The notes beneath the pieces are model-generated. The model worked only from the letters and a program-made list of their open reading frames with translations, was not told the DNA's origin and did not search any database. Of a stretch of 64,000 bases of DNA, positions 34,368-43,553 are shown one piece after another. The stretch is from the NCBI RefSeq assembly GCF_025717535.1, contig NZ_JAJIRO010000002.1:744001-808000 (forward strand). The letters are read 5' to 3'. How positions within the stretch are numbered: position 1 is the first letter of the stretch; every line of letters starts with the position of its first letter. Source of the stretch: Paucibacter sp. Y2R2-4. Lineage in GTDB: Bacteria > Pseudomonadota > Gammaproteobacteria > Burkholderiales > Burkholderiaceae_C. Made by a program: the position numbers and the translations under genes.

Positions 34368-35743
34368 ACAGAGGCAGTGGATGCAGGGTTCAAAGACAGC
34401 GGCACCTCGGCCCAGACCTCGGTGCCCGCGCCGGGCTGCGAGCGGATCTGCAAGCGCCCGCCGATGGAGGCCAGGCGCTCACGCATATTGCGCAGGCCAA
34501 TGCCTTGGCGCGGATGCTCTTGCACGGCAGCCTCGTCAAAACCGGCGCCATCATCGCTGATCTGCAGCCGCACCCAGCCGGGCTCGAAACTCAGGCTCAA
34601 TTGCAAATGAACCGCCGCCGCATGCTTGGCGGCATTGGTCAGCGCTTCTTGCGCGACCCGGAACAGCACGGTCTTGACCAACTCCGGCAGTTCCACCGGC
34701 TCGCCCTGCACGCTCACTTCCACCTGCTCAGCGCCGCCATCGTCCTCAAACTCACGGCCCAGGGTTTCGAGTGCGGCAGGCAGGCCCAGGCTGTCCAACA
34801 AGGCGGGGCGCAAGCGGTGCGAGATGCGGCGCACCTCGTCCAAGCTGGCCTTGAGCCGCTCCAGCGCCGTGGCCAAGACCCGCGCCGGCAAGGGCCGTCC
34901 GGCCTCCAGCGCATCCACCGCCGACTCGACCAGCAGCTTGGTCGCCACCAAGGTCTGGCTGGTGCCGTCATGCAGTTCGCGGGCCAGATGCGCGCGCTCA
35001 TCTTCTTGCGACTGCACCACCTGGTGGGCCAGCAGGCGCAGCTTGGCATCGGCTAGGCGTTGCTCGCTGACGTTCAGCAAAAGGCCGGTGCTGCTGATCA
35101 AGGCCACGCCGAAGACGGCGATGCCGGCGATCCAAAGCAAGGTGGTGGCGATATTGCTGCTGGCCTGGGCGTCCAGCTGGGCCATGGTGGCTTGGATGTC
35201 GCCGAGATACAGCCCGGTGCCAATCATCCAGCCCCAGCGCTCCAGTGGCACCACATAGCCCAGCTTGGCCTCGACCTGGCCATTGGACGGGCGACGCCAG
35301 AGGTAGTCGACAAAACCGCCGCCCTGGCGCGCCTGGGCAATTAACTGTTGGATGGTGGGCCGGCCTTGGGGGTCACGCATGCCCCACAGATTGCGCCCCA
35401 CCAACTCGGGCTGGCGCGAGTGCATCAGCGAGTTACCCTGCAGGTCGTAGACGAAGAAATAGCCGTCCGGCCCATAGTCCAGCGAGGCCAGCAGTTGGAG
35501 CGCTTGCGCGCGCTGCGCCAGCGGGTCGCCGGGCGCCTCGTACAGCGGCTTCACCGTGCTGACCGCCAGCGCCACATAGGCCTTCAGCTCAGCGCGGCGG
35601 GCCTCCATATAGGCCTGCTCCACCAAGGCATGCTCGCGCTGCACCAGCTCGCGCTCCTGATGCCGAACCGCCAGCGCGATCAGGATCAGGCTGGCCACCA
35701 GGGGCAAGACGGCGAGGAGGATGAATTTGGCGCGGAGCTGCAT
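34364..35743 (-). CDS. Cache-domain sensor histidine kinase
   Basis: 459 residues. N-terminal helix (KFILLAVLPLVASLILIALA), a periplasmic single-Cache domain of about 150 residues (YGPDGYFFVYDLQGNSLMHS; GFVDYLWRRP; ERWGWMIGTGLYLGDI), a second helix, then a HisKA_3 domain with the phospho-His in ARELHDGTSQ and an HATPase with NAAKHA and DDGAGF, and IGLRNMRERL. Cache domains of this type bind small organic acids, which fits a sensor for pyruvate or another substrate of CstA. It is directly coupled to its regulator. ATG at 35743; a TTG at 35752 would add three residues. Confidence 0.92.
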   Translation of the reverse strand: MQLRAKFILLAVLPLVASLILIALAVRHQERELVQREHALVEQAYMEARRAELKAYVALAVSTVKPLYEAPGDPLAQRAQALQLLASLDYGPDGYFFVYDLQGNSLMHSRQPELVGRNLWGMRDPQGRPTIQQLIAQARQGGGFVDYLWRRPSNGQVEAKLGYVVPLERWGWMIGTGLYLGDIQATMAQLDAQASSNIATTLLWIAGIAVFGVALISSTGLLLNVSEQRLADAKLRLLAHQVVQSQEDERAHLARELHDGTSQTLVATKLLVESAVDALEAGRPLPARVLATALERLKASLDEVRRISHRLRPALLDSLGLPAALETLGREFEDDGGAEQVEVSVQGEPVELPELVKTVLFRVAQEALTNAAKHAAAVHLQLSLSFEPGWVRLQISDDGAGFDEAAVQEHPRQGIGLRNMRERLASIGGRLQIRSQPGAGTEVWAEVPLSLNPASTASV

Positions 35744-35818
35744 GGGTGGCAAGGATAGTGCCTTGCCCTCAGCCGCCCCTCTCAGCCCGCCTCAGCCCCT
35801 TCAACAGCGCCGCAACTC

Positions 35819-36454
35819 TTAGGCTTGGCGCCGACGCAGCGCCCCACCCAAGGCCAGCAGTCCGAGAGCCATCAAAGCATAGCTCGAAGGCTCGGGCACG
35901 GCCGAGGTGATGCCGACCTGGATCTGCCCGGCATCCCACTGCCCATCGGGCACATCGGGGGCCAGGTCTTTCATGGTCTCGGCGAACTCCACCCGCAAAA
36001 TGCCGTCGGACTGCACCGCGAAAGCCAGCCCTGCATCGAGCAGGTTGACCGAGCCGGAGTAGCTCATGGTGCCGGCAAAGCCCTCGCTGCCAGGCGTCAA
36101 CCAGACCCCGTCATTGCCGGCGCTGCTGCTGAAGCGCACCTCCATATCGCTGAGCCAGCTGGCGCCAAAAGCGCTCAAGGTCACGTTCCAATCGAGCGAG
36201 TTGATCAGCGCGCCGGCACCGACCTGGAAATTCAGCACCGTGTTGCCGGGAGCGCCGGCCAGGCCGACGCTTTGCGCCCCTGCCACCTCAATGGCCAGGG
36301 TGCTGCTCGAAGCTTGGGGCAGCAGAGCAGGCAAGGCGATCTTGGTGGCCGCGGGTGCGGCGAGCACTTGAGCCGCTTGGGCATGGCCCAGAGCGAGCAA
36401 GCTGGCGAGGGCCAAGGCGGTGGCCGGGAAAATTCTGAGTTGCTTGAGTTTCAT
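35819..36454 (-). CDS. PEP-CTERM protein downstream of GH5 gene
   Basis: 211 residues. Signal peptide MKLKQLRIFPATALALASLL ending HAQA, a beta-rich middle (NTVLNFQVGAGALINSLDWN; WLSDMEVRFSSSAGNDGVWL) and a C-terminal VPEPSSYALMALGLLALGGA followed by LRRRQA, a complete PEP-CTERM tail. The fold resembles small lectin-like extracellular domains, but no family was recognised. It lies 82 bp after the GH5 gene on the same strand and may be expressed with it. ATG at 36454. Confidence 0.85.
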   Translation of the reverse strand: MKLKQLRIFPATALALASLLALGHAQAAQVLAAPAATKIALPALLPQASSSTLAIEVAGAQSVGLAGAPGNTVLNFQVGAGALINSLDWNVTLSAFGASWLSDMEVRFSSSAGNDGVWLTPGSEGFAGTMSYSGSVNLLDAGLAFAVQSDGILRVEFAETMKDLAPDVPDGQWDAGQIQVGITSAVPEPSSYALMALGLLALGGALRRRQA

Positions 36455-36536
36455 GGTTTGAATCCTTGTGTGCGCTTGATTTCTTGGGCCGAGGCGTGCC
36501 AAGCCCTTGGCACGCCCTTCTTGGGTCTGCCGCGCT

Positions 36537-39194
36537 TCAGTTCATCTTCTTGACGATGAGGTAGTTGATGTTCCAGCCGCCACCGACGGCCTGCAGGCGC
36601 AATCGATGTGAGCCTGCGGCCAGGTTGAAGCTGGCGCCACCCAAGGTCTTCCAAGACTGCCAGCCGCCGGTGTCGGGCACCGCCATCGCATCCACCTTGA
36701 CGCCGTCGATCAGCACCTCAAAGCCGGTGCTGCCGCCGCCGCTGGCCAGACGATAGTCAATGGCGAACTTGGCCGCGCTCGCACTGGAGACTTCAAACTC
36801 GATGTAGCGGCCCGGCTCGAAATGGCCCACGTCCTTGCCACCCCCGGTGTCGGAGCAGTCTTCCAGCTGAATGCCCAACATGGCGGAATAGTCTTCGGCT
36901 TCAATCTTGGCAGGCAAAGCCACGCTGTAATTCGGCAGATTGGTGACTTCCTCGCTGCGATAGCTTTCGTCCTCGGCATCGATGGCACTGACCGTGTAGA
37001 AATACCTGACGCCGGGCTCGGCAAAGGTGTCCGTGTAGGTATTCAGTTTGTGCCCACTGACCAAGCGAGTGGCACTGCTGGCGTCACCACGCAGGCGGTT
37101 GCGGTAGACGCGGTAGCCGGCCAGATCGGGCTCGCCATTGGCGGCCCAGCTGAGTTCAACCCCGTTGGCGACGGGCGTGACCGTCAAGCCTTTGGGCTGA
37201 GCTGGCAGGCTGAAAAGACTGACCCCGGCAACAGCAGGCAAATACTTGGCCAAGCCTTTGTTCACTTCGTAAGCCTGGCTGCCATAGCTCTTGAACAAGG
37301 CCTCGATCTCCGCCACCGGCGCGCGGGTGAAGTCCACCTTGCCGGCTTGGTCCACCACATCCACGCCTGGCGTTGGCTCTTGGGGCACCAGATAGACCTC
37401 GGCCCAGGTTTCCGTGCTGTTGTTGCTGCGGAAGCTGCCGCTCAAGCTGTAGCTCTGCCCGCCTTGCAGCGTGACGGCTTGGTAGACCGCGCCATTGATC
37501 AGGCCACTCACACCCGCCGGGCGCGAAGCACGCAAGACCGCACCGTCGCCGCCCACCGGCGTCTTGTCGCCCACTCGGTAGTTGAAGTCAAAGTTCTCGC
37601 TGCCGTTGATGGTCAGCGTGGTCCATCCGTTAGCGCTGCCAAAGCCGCCGTTGACCAGCATCTCGGCCTTGCTGGCGTCGTGGACCAGGCTGATATTGTC
37701 AAAGGTCACATCGGGTGAGCCGCCGCCGGTGGCGCCGGTCTTGATCACCAGGTAATAGGTCTTTGCGCCGCTGCCGCCAATCTTGATGGTGCTGGGCTTC
37801 TTGGCGCAGGCATCGGCGAAACGGGCGTCCCATTTGGCGCAATCCCAGGTGCTGGCCTTGACCGCCAGGCCCAGGCCGGTGTCACGGTTGACATCGACCG
37901 CATTGGTCACCATGCCCCAGGTGCCCTGACCTTGCCCGCCGCCGGTGCTGACAAATTTATAGGCCCAGTTGGTGGCTGCCCAGCCATAGGAGCCGTAGGT
38001 GTCATAGGTCGCGCGCCCGATGCGACCGCCCAAGTCCAGCCCGGCCGATTGCCAGGGCTGAAACTCGCCCATCAGCATCGGTGTGTTGCTCGCCTTGACG
38101 CGCCGATTCACATCGCAAACCCCGCCCGTGCCCTGCGGGCCGCAGCGCAGCCAATCGCGGTGGATGTCGTAGGGGGCGTCATTCGGCCGGTCGCCAAACA
38201 GGCCCGGATAGGGATGCAACTCAAAGGCCACATTGCTCATGCCCTTGGCTGCGGGGTCGCCATAAACCTCGAAGTTGCCGTAATGCGCCGGCAGCAAGAC
38301 GATGTGCTTGTTGTCGATCTTGCGAATGGTTTGGTAGAGCTCGGTGACGCGCGTGGCCATGTCTTCGGCGGTGGAGCCCCAGGGCTCATTGAGCGGGTCG
38401 TAGGCGGCGACCGCCGGCTCGTCCTTGTAGCGCGCAGCGATCTGTTCCCAGAGCCAGCGGGTGCGCTCCTGAAACTCAGTGCTGGTCCAGTACTTGTTCT
38501 GGCCCGAGCAGCCGGTATGGTCATTGGGCGTTTGGCCGCCTACAGCGCCGTGCAGATCAAGAATTAGGTAGATGCCGCGCTTCTTGGCCTCGGCAATCGA
38601 CCAATCCAAATACTTCCAGGCATCGGCGCGCAGGGTCTTGGGCTTTTTCTCGTCCTCAATGACGCTCCAGAGAATTGGCAGGCGCACCAAGTTGAAGCCG
38701 AAGGCTTTGATCTGGTCCCAATCGCGCTCTTTGATCCAGTTGTCGCGGTAGAGCTGGATCAGGCGCTCCTTCTCGGCATAGCCAAAGCGTGTGCTCAGTT
38801 GCGCCTCTAGCGTGCATTGGTCAATGACGCCATTGCCGCCCTGACCCATCATCCAAAACTCTTGCACCAGCCAGTTGCCGAGATTGGTGCCCTTCAGCTG
38901 CACTGCCTCGCCATTGGCCTTGACCCACTGCGTGCCGCTGCTGCGCAGAAAGCTCAGCTCCACAGCGGGCGGCGTGACTGGCGGGGTGATCTTGCCGATA
39001 GAAGCGGCCAAGGCGCGGGCATTCGCGGTTTGGGCCTGGGCCGATTCATCCGGGGCGGATGTGCCCCCACAAGCAGACAAGCTGAGCAAGGCCATCACGG
39101 CCAGCCAGCCGGAGGGTCGACTGGGCACAAGTGGGCTTGATTGGGTCGCTGGGACGTGACGCGCCAGGGCGCGGACAGGGCGGGATGCAGGCAT
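36537..39194 (-). CDS. GH5-family glucanase lipoprotein with FN3 and CBM6
   Basis: 885 residues. A lipobox LLSLSAC at about residue 42 makes it a lipoprotein. The catalytic domain (about 85-440) starts VQLKGTNLGNWLVQEFWMMG, typical of exo-beta-1,3-glucanase-like GH5; acid/base Glu270 is in YDPLNEPWG and nucleophile Glu377 in MLMGEFQPW. A beta-sandwich of CBM type follows (about 455-600), then an FN3 domain (PKGLTVTPVANGVELSWAA) and a C-terminal CBM6 (IEAEDYSAMLGIQLEDCSDT to LAAGSHRLRLQAVGGGW). It likely cuts beta-glucans such as laminarin or curdlan at the cell surface; exact substrate open. ATG 39194 has GGAGGA upstream. Confidence 0.9.
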   Translation of the reverse strand: MPASRPVRALARHVPATQSSPLVPSRPSGWLAVMALLSLSACGGTSAPDESAQAQTANARALAASIGKITPPVTPPAVELSFLRSSGTQWVKANGEAVQLKGTNLGNWLVQEFWMMGQGGNGVIDQCTLEAQLSTRFGYAEKERLIQLYRDNWIKERDWDQIKAFGFNLVRLPILWSVIEDEKKPKTLRADAWKYLDWSIAEAKKRGIYLILDLHGAVGGQTPNDHTGCSGQNKYWTSTEFQERTRWLWEQIAARYKDEPAVAAYDPLNEPWGSTAEDMATRVTELYQTIRKIDNKHIVLLPAHYGNFEVYGDPAAKGMSNVAFELHPYPGLFGDRPNDAPYDIHRDWLRCGPQGTGGVCDVNRRVKASNTPMLMGEFQPWQSAGLDLGGRIGRATYDTYGSYGWAATNWAYKFVSTGGGQGQGTWGMVTNAVDVNRDTGLGLAVKASTWDCAKWDARFADACAKKPSTIKIGGSGAKTYYLVIKTGATGGGSPDVTFDNISLVHDASKAEMLVNGGFGSANGWTTLTINGSENFDFNYRVGDKTPVGGDGAVLRASRPAGVSGLINGAVYQAVTLQGGQSYSLSGSFRSNNSTETWAEVYLVPQEPTPGVDVVDQAGKVDFTRAPVAEIEALFKSYGSQAYEVNKGLAKYLPAVAGVSLFSLPAQPKGLTVTPVANGVELSWAANGEPDLAGYRVYRNRLRGDASSATRLVSGHKLNTYTDTFAEPGVRYFYTVSAIDAEDESYRSEEVTNLPNYSVALPAKIEAEDYSAMLGIQLEDCSDTGGGKDVGHFEPGRYIEFEVSSASAAKFAIDYRLASGGGSTGFEVLIDGVKVDAMAVPDTGGWQSWKTLGGASFNLAAGSHRLRLQAVGGGWNINYLIVKKMN

Positions 39195-39267
39195 GGTTTC
39201 AGTCCTCCGTTTGAGGCCCATCCCGATGACAGGCCGCTGGCGCTTTCGCCGGCGGATTATTGAATTC

Positions 39268-39283
39268 GTTAATTTATTGTTAA
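39268..39283. promoter_or_regulatory. Shared operator-like motif, copy 1 (GH5 side)
   Basis: GTTAATTTATTGTTAA, 74 bp upstream of the GH5 start. It differs only in three central bases from the copy at 39421-39436, on the other side of the same divergent region. Confidence 0.55.
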
Positions 39284-39417
39284 ACCCGCATTAACCCTGA
39301 ATACAGGCAGCAAGGTCAAGCGATCACGATCCAGCCCAACACCGCGAGCGACAAACAGCGGACCACTGCCTGATACCGGCGATAGCTTCCGGGTCATCAG
39401 TAGCCTAGGGTTAAAAC

Positions 39418-39440
39418 GAAGTTAATAATTTGTTAACTTC
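39418..39440. promoter_or_regulatory. Shared operator-like motif, copy 2 (PEP-CTERM side)
   Basis: GAAGTTAA, seven bases, then TTAACTTC: perfect 8-bp inverted arms. The inner GTTAATAATTTGTTAA repeats the motif at 39268-39283. It lies 112 bp upstream of the PEP-CTERM start. A dimeric repressor or activator of both genes is likely. Confidence 0.6.
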
Positions 39441-39551
39441 AATAAGATCGATTCCAACCCCATGCTTAACGAACGGCGGATCAGTCGGAACCGGGGTCTT
39501 GCGCAAGCGGCGCAAACTGATCTTGTTCGCTCTTCTAGGAAAGAACGCCCA

Positions 39552-40187
39552 ATGAATTCAAAGTTTCACCTTTGCCTCCTGGCTGCCGCGTGCCTGGCCG
39601 CCGCTGGCGCCGCTAACGCCGAATCGCTGCTGATCGACGGCGACTTCAACAATGCCGCCTCTTGGAACAAAAGCACTGAGAGCGGTGGCTGGGCCAATGT
39701 GGAGAACGCGGCCGCTGTCAGCCTGAATGGCTCGCAATACCTGGTCACTGGCGCTGCCGGCAACGGCGGCGGCGGGCGCTTCTGGCAAACCGTGGCGGCC
39801 AGCGCCGGCTTGAACTACACCCTGGACGTCTTCAGCGGCGCCGATGCCTGGTGGCTGCCCACCGGCACCATGACGCTGTACTTCCTGAACAGCGATTCAA
39901 CACTGCTGAGCAGCGCATCGAGGAACACCGTCGACCCTGCCGTCTATGGGCAGAACTACGACATCCCTCACCCCTGGGAGGCCTACTCGCTCAGCGCCGT
40001 CGCCCCCGAAGGCACGACTGCGGTGAAGGTCGAATTCGCCGCCAACAACGCCACCGGCAGCATCTGGTTTGAAAACGCAGCACTGAACGTCAGCGCCGTA
40101 CCCGAACCCAGCTCCTGGCTCTTGATGAGCTTGGGCGGGGTGGCCTTGCTTGGTGCGCGCCGCCGCAAGCAGGCCTCGCAGCACTGA
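39552..40187 (+). CDS. PEP-CTERM protein with carbohydrate-binding-like fold
   Basis: 211 residues. Signal peptide MNSKFHLCLLAAACLAAAGA ending ANA, then a beta-sandwich pattern (LIDGDFNNAASWNKSTESGG; FWQTVAASAGLNYTLDVFSG; VKVEFAANNATGSIWFENAA) of the kind seen in CBM4/9-like or PEP-CTERM-specific modules, and a C-terminal VPEPSSWLLMSLGGVALLGA plus RRRKQ. ATG 39552 has AGGAAAG upstream. It is divergent from the GH5 lipoprotein and shares a motif with its promoter side, so the two may be co-regulated for glucan use. Function otherwise unknown. Confidence 0.85.
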   Translation: MNSKFHLCLLAAACLAAAGAANAESLLIDGDFNNAASWNKSTESGGWANVENAAAVSLNGSQYLVTGAAGNGGGGRFWQTVAASAGLNYTLDVFSGADAWWLPTGTMTLYFLNSDSTLLSSASRNTVDPAVYGQNYDIPHPWEAYSLSAVAPEGTTAVKVEFAANNATGSIWFENAALNVSAVPEPSSWLLMSLGGVALLGARRRKQASQH

Positions 40188-40214
40188 GCTTCAAATCACT
40201 CCAACTCAAGCACA

Positions 40215-40242
40215 GGAAAAGGGCGCCTGGGCGCCCTTTTCC
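40215..40242 (+). terminator. Terminator after the PEP-CTERM gene
   Basis: Perfect 12-bp stem GGAAAAGGGCGC/GCGCCCTTTTCC with loop CTGG, starting 28 bp after the stop at 40187. The T-run is inside the stem, so it may work in both directions. Confidence 0.88.
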
Positions 40243-40337
40243 TTCACCAGTCAGCAGACTAAAAACTCCTCTGGAGTGCACACCGCTTGGCCTCTCGGCA
40301 AGTCATGTTCTGCCGCAAGTCTCTGGCCCCACCCCGC

Positions 40338-41234
40338 TCAGCGGATCACCGAAGGCTTGGCTCGGTTCTTGAAGAAGACCTCCATGCGAGCCCCGTATAC
40401 CCTGCGTGTTTCTGGCGTAAGCCATTCCGCAGCCGACTCACGCAGCATGGCCGCCGCTTCCGGCGTTCCCAAAATTTTGTCGATACCCTGGATTGCCGCG
40501 AGTCCCCATGGCGTGCGCGGGCAGACCACACCCGACAACAAGGGCTGGCTGGCGCCGGCAATCGGCTGGCTGACCAGGTCTGCAAAATTTGGAACGGAGC
40601 GGCGCGCCTGGGCAATGCCTACTTCATAGTCGATGGTGTAGTCGATCCTGCCTTTGCCCAACATGGGCAATAAGTTACTGCCGTAATCGGCGGATGAATA
40701 GCGAGTGAGCGACGACTTCCCAGGGGCAGTTCGAGTCAGCATCGCATCGATGAAATCGCCATAGCTGCGCCCATCGACAAGACCTCCTTGCAGCCGACTT
40801 TCCTTGAGAAGTTTTTCAAGATCGATCTCGCCAGCCGCATTGCGCGGCAGCTTTTTCAGTTGGCTGCGATGCACGATCAACTGCATGGGCGGCCCGATGA
40901 AGGTATTGGAAAAATAGGCCAATTTCTCGCGTTCGGCCGTGCGGACCGATGGAACTTGGCAGACATTTTCACCACTGCTGATCATTTGCCAGGCACGGCG
41001 CGGATTGGCGCGGATGACTTGATGCTTCACTTCCGGCCAGCGCTCCGCCACATATGGTCTGATCCGGTCCAAAAGCTCATCCTCTGGCTTGGCCTCTCTG
41101 TCGGCGGCCACAGATTCAGGCACGATAGAAATCCAGGTGACGGTGTCAAGCTGCAGACTCAATTCGCCCTGAGCCTGCAACGCAGGGGAAGTCAAGAGAA
41201 GGGCGAAAAGGACGATGCTGGACAGGGCGCTCAA
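40338..41234 (-). CDS. Periplasmic substrate-binding-like protein
   Basis: 298 residues with a TTG start at 41234 preceded by GGAG. Signal peptide MSALSSIVLFALLLTSPALQ cleaved after AQA. The body has the type-II periplasmic-binding layout: TVTWISIVPE, a lobe with CQVPSVRTAEREKLAYFSNT and the C-terminal MLRESAAEWLTPETRR. It resembles the TIGR02285-like group of solitary binding proteins. No transporter genes are adjacent; the next gene is an EAL protein on the same strand, 113 bp upstream in transcription, so a sensory link is possible but not shown. Ligand unknown. Confidence 0.75.
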   Translation of the reverse strand: MSALSSIVLFALLLTSPALQAQGELSLQLDTVTWISIVPESVAADREAKPEDELLDRIRPYVAERWPEVKHQVIRANPRRAWQMISSGENVCQVPSVRTAEREKLAYFSNTFIGPPMQLIVHRSQLKKLPRNAAGEIDLEKLLKESRLQGGLVDGRSYGDFIDAMLTRTAPGKSSLTRYSSADYGSNLLPMLGKGRIDYTIDYEVGIAQARRSVPNFADLVSQPIAGASQPLLSGVVCPRTPWGLAAIQGIDKILGTPEAAAMLRESAAEWLTPETRRVYGARMEVFFKNRAKPSVIR

Positions 41235-41347
41235 GCGAGAAGCTCCGCGGAATGGACCAAGGGTCTCAGGGTACCAAATTCAATGCAGGCGCTGCAACCG
41301 GCCTCATGAGGACCGGCGCGAAGTGGCACTCGCGGAACACGAGAAGT

Positions 41348-43243
41348 TCAGGGGCCCAACAATTGCTCCAGCGGCTGCGGCCGCGCGAAGTAGAAGCCTT
41401 GCAGGCAAACGCCATGAAGCCCGCTGATGCACGCGACCTGGCCTGCTGTCTCCACCCCTTCGATCACCACCCGGCAGTCGAAGTCGCGCCCAAGTTCGCA
41501 CAGGGTCGACAAGACCATTTGGCTACGGCGATCGGTTTCTATGCGCTGAACAAAAGAACGGTCGATCTTGATCTCGTCGAAGTGCACCTCACGCAAATAG
41601 CTCAGCGATGAGAAGCCGCTGCCGAAGTCGTCCAGCGAGACCTGCACCCCCAGGTCGCGCAAAGCCCCACAGGCCTGACGCAAGCGCTGCAGATCTCCCA
41701 CGAAGACTTCCTCGGTGATCTCGACGATGAGATTGCTGGGCGACACGCCGCTTTCTAGCAGCAGGCGCTGCAGCAGATCGGGAAAGCTCGGCGAAAGAAA
41801 CAAGGCGGGCGACACATTGGCAGCCACCTGGGTATCGGCGCCATAGCGCTCACACAGGGCCGGCACGTCTTGCAAGATGCGCTGCAGCATGCGCTCGCCG
41901 AACTGAGTCATCCATCCCTCGGCATGCAAGACGCCAATGAAAGTCGCAGGTCCAGGCACCTGCTCCTCGCCGACGGGCCGCATGCGCGCCAAACCTTCAA
42001 AGCCAACGATCTGCTGGTGCTCACGGTCGACCTTGGCCTGATAGACGGCATAAAAGCCGTCTTGGTCTAAGGCTTGACGCACACGCTCTCGGAGCAATTG
42101 CTCCTCGTGCAGCTGTTGCACCATCTCGGCCGCAAAGGCCACGCAGGCGCCCGGCCCTTGAGCGACCGCACGCTGCAAGGCCACTTGCGCACCACGTCGC
42201 AAGGCATCCAGGTCGAGGCCATGCTCCGGAAAACTCACCAAGGCTGCATGGAACTGAATGCCCAGCCTGTCCAGTGACAGCTTGCTTCGTGCATGAGCCA
42301 TAAACGCCTGGCTGGCCTCTTCCAGTCGATGGGACTCAGCCTCGGGCGCCCATACTGCCAGCTGATCACCAGACAAGCGACAGAGCATCAAGGTTTTGGC
42401 GGACAGGTTTTTGCGCAAGAGCTCAACGCCCTCGCGCCAAAGCTGGTCCACCCGCATCGGTCCATGCAAGGCACTCAGTTCTCGCAAGCCCATGAGCTCA
42501 ATCACCATCAACTGATGCGCCACTCCCTTGGCGCGGTGGCGCTCCAATTCGCGAGCCAAAAACTCCACATTCCACAGCCCTGTGACTGCGTCTTGGTAAG
42601 CGAAGCGAAAGAGCTTGCGGTTGCCGGACTCCAGCAGCTCGATCTGGCCCAGCAAGCGATGCTTCAACTCAAAGATTGCTCCGCCCATGGCCGTACCCAG
42701 CAGCACCACGGTCAAGCAAACAATCAACCAAGCCTGCGGCCGACCCGAGAAATTGGGCGCATCCGTGGTCACCTGGATCCAATCCAAGTTGACCCCGACG
42801 GCCACTGCCGCAAGTAGCAGCACGCAGCTCACCGGTAGCGCCAAGGCGCGCGGGCCACTCCAATTGGTAAAGGACAAGGCCATCACCCCAGCCACCAACA
42901 GGTAGCCGTCTGGGGAATACGGATTAAAGACGATCGCCGGCACAGCCACAAAGATGCCGGTCAATGCCAGGCAAGCCAAGCGCCGACCGGACGGTATGCG
43001 ATGCCGGCTCAGCCACAACAAGATCAAGCCCACGGCGGCTAGGGCATCAACCAGCATAGAAACCGGATAGACCTTGGCTTGCAGCAAAACCAAGGCACAG
43101 GCCGCAGAGACAAGGCTAGCAATCAACACCATGCGATCGATCAAGCGATCGCTCAGCCCCAAGCTCATCGCCGGCTCAAGCCTATGCAGGGATGGGTCAC
43201 TGACAGCGCCGTCAGCAACCGGGGAAGCCGGGGATGAATTCAT
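41348..43243 (-). CDS. Membrane EAL phosphodiesterase with degenerate GGDEF
   Basis: 631 residues. About six transmembrane helices (residues 30-190: MVLIASLVSAACALVLLQAK and onwards), then a GGDEF-fold domain whose active motif is CRLSGDQLAVWA, so SGDQL replaces GGDEF and no cyclase activity is expected. The EAL domain (about 390-631) keeps the usual residues: EGLARMRP for the EAL glutamate, ANVSP, VEITEE, DDFGSGFSSLSYL, KIDRSFV, IEGVET and QGFYFARP. It probably breaks down cyclic di-GMP at the membrane; the GGDEF part may bind GTP as a regulator. ATG 43243 has GGAG upstream; a GTG at 43270 is an alternative. Confidence 0.9.
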   Translation of the reverse strand: MNSSPASPVADGAVSDPSLHRLEPAMSLGLSDRLIDRMVLIASLVSAACALVLLQAKVYPVSMLVDALAAVGLILLWLSRHRIPSGRRLACLALTGIFVAVPAIVFNPYSPDGYLLVAGVMALSFTNWSGPRALALPVSCVLLLAAVAVGVNLDWIQVTTDAPNFSGRPQAWLIVCLTVVLLGTAMGGAIFELKHRLLGQIELLESGNRKLFRFAYQDAVTGLWNVEFLARELERHRAKGVAHQLMVIELMGLRELSALHGPMRVDQLWREGVELLRKNLSAKTLMLCRLSGDQLAVWAPEAESHRLEEASQAFMAHARSKLSLDRLGIQFHAALVSFPEHGLDLDALRRGAQVALQRAVAQGPGACVAFAAEMVQQLHEEQLLRERVRQALDQDGFYAVYQAKVDREHQQIVGFEGLARMRPVGEEQVPGPATFIGVLHAEGWMTQFGERMLQRILQDVPALCERYGADTQVAANVSPALFLSPSFPDLLQRLLLESGVSPSNLIVEITEEVFVGDLQRLRQACGALRDLGVQVSLDDFGSGFSSLSYLREVHFDEIKIDRSFVQRIETDRRSQMVLSTLCELGRDFDCRVVIEGVETAGQVACISGLHGVCLQGFYFARPQPLEQLLGP

Positions 43244-43485
43244 TGCGGGTCTCCGGGTGTTCGTACTCACCAGTGCACCTTGAAGCCAGGTGGTCGCGCT
43301 GCGAATTGTAGGAAGGCGATTGCCTCAACACGCATGCACAAAACCCTGCATTTCTAGCCATTTGAATGCCTTCTGGTGAATGGATCCTGACCAGCTCTAC
43401 AAGTGCGGCCCCAGCATGTCGGTCGAGCCGAGCCTATGCTCGCGTGCGATTGCGTGCGATTGCGTGTGAGCAAACGCACGACATG

Positions 43486-43534
43486 CCCTCCGCCCTCCGC
43501 CCTCCGCCCTCCGCCCTCCGCCCTCCGCCCTCTG
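43486..43534. repeat. Heptanucleotide tandem repeat CCCTCCG
   Basis: Six perfect CCCTCCG units (43486-43527), then CCCTCTG. Just before it, at about 43442-43468, lies GCGTGCGATT repeated about two and a half times. Both lie in the gap between the EAL gene and glmS. They can vary by slippage; function unknown. Confidence 0.95.
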
Positions 43535-43553
43535 CACGCAAGCAAAACAGGCA

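Noticed and set aside
43442-43534. CRISPR array
   Set aside because: Direct short repeats without spacers; no cas genes in the window.
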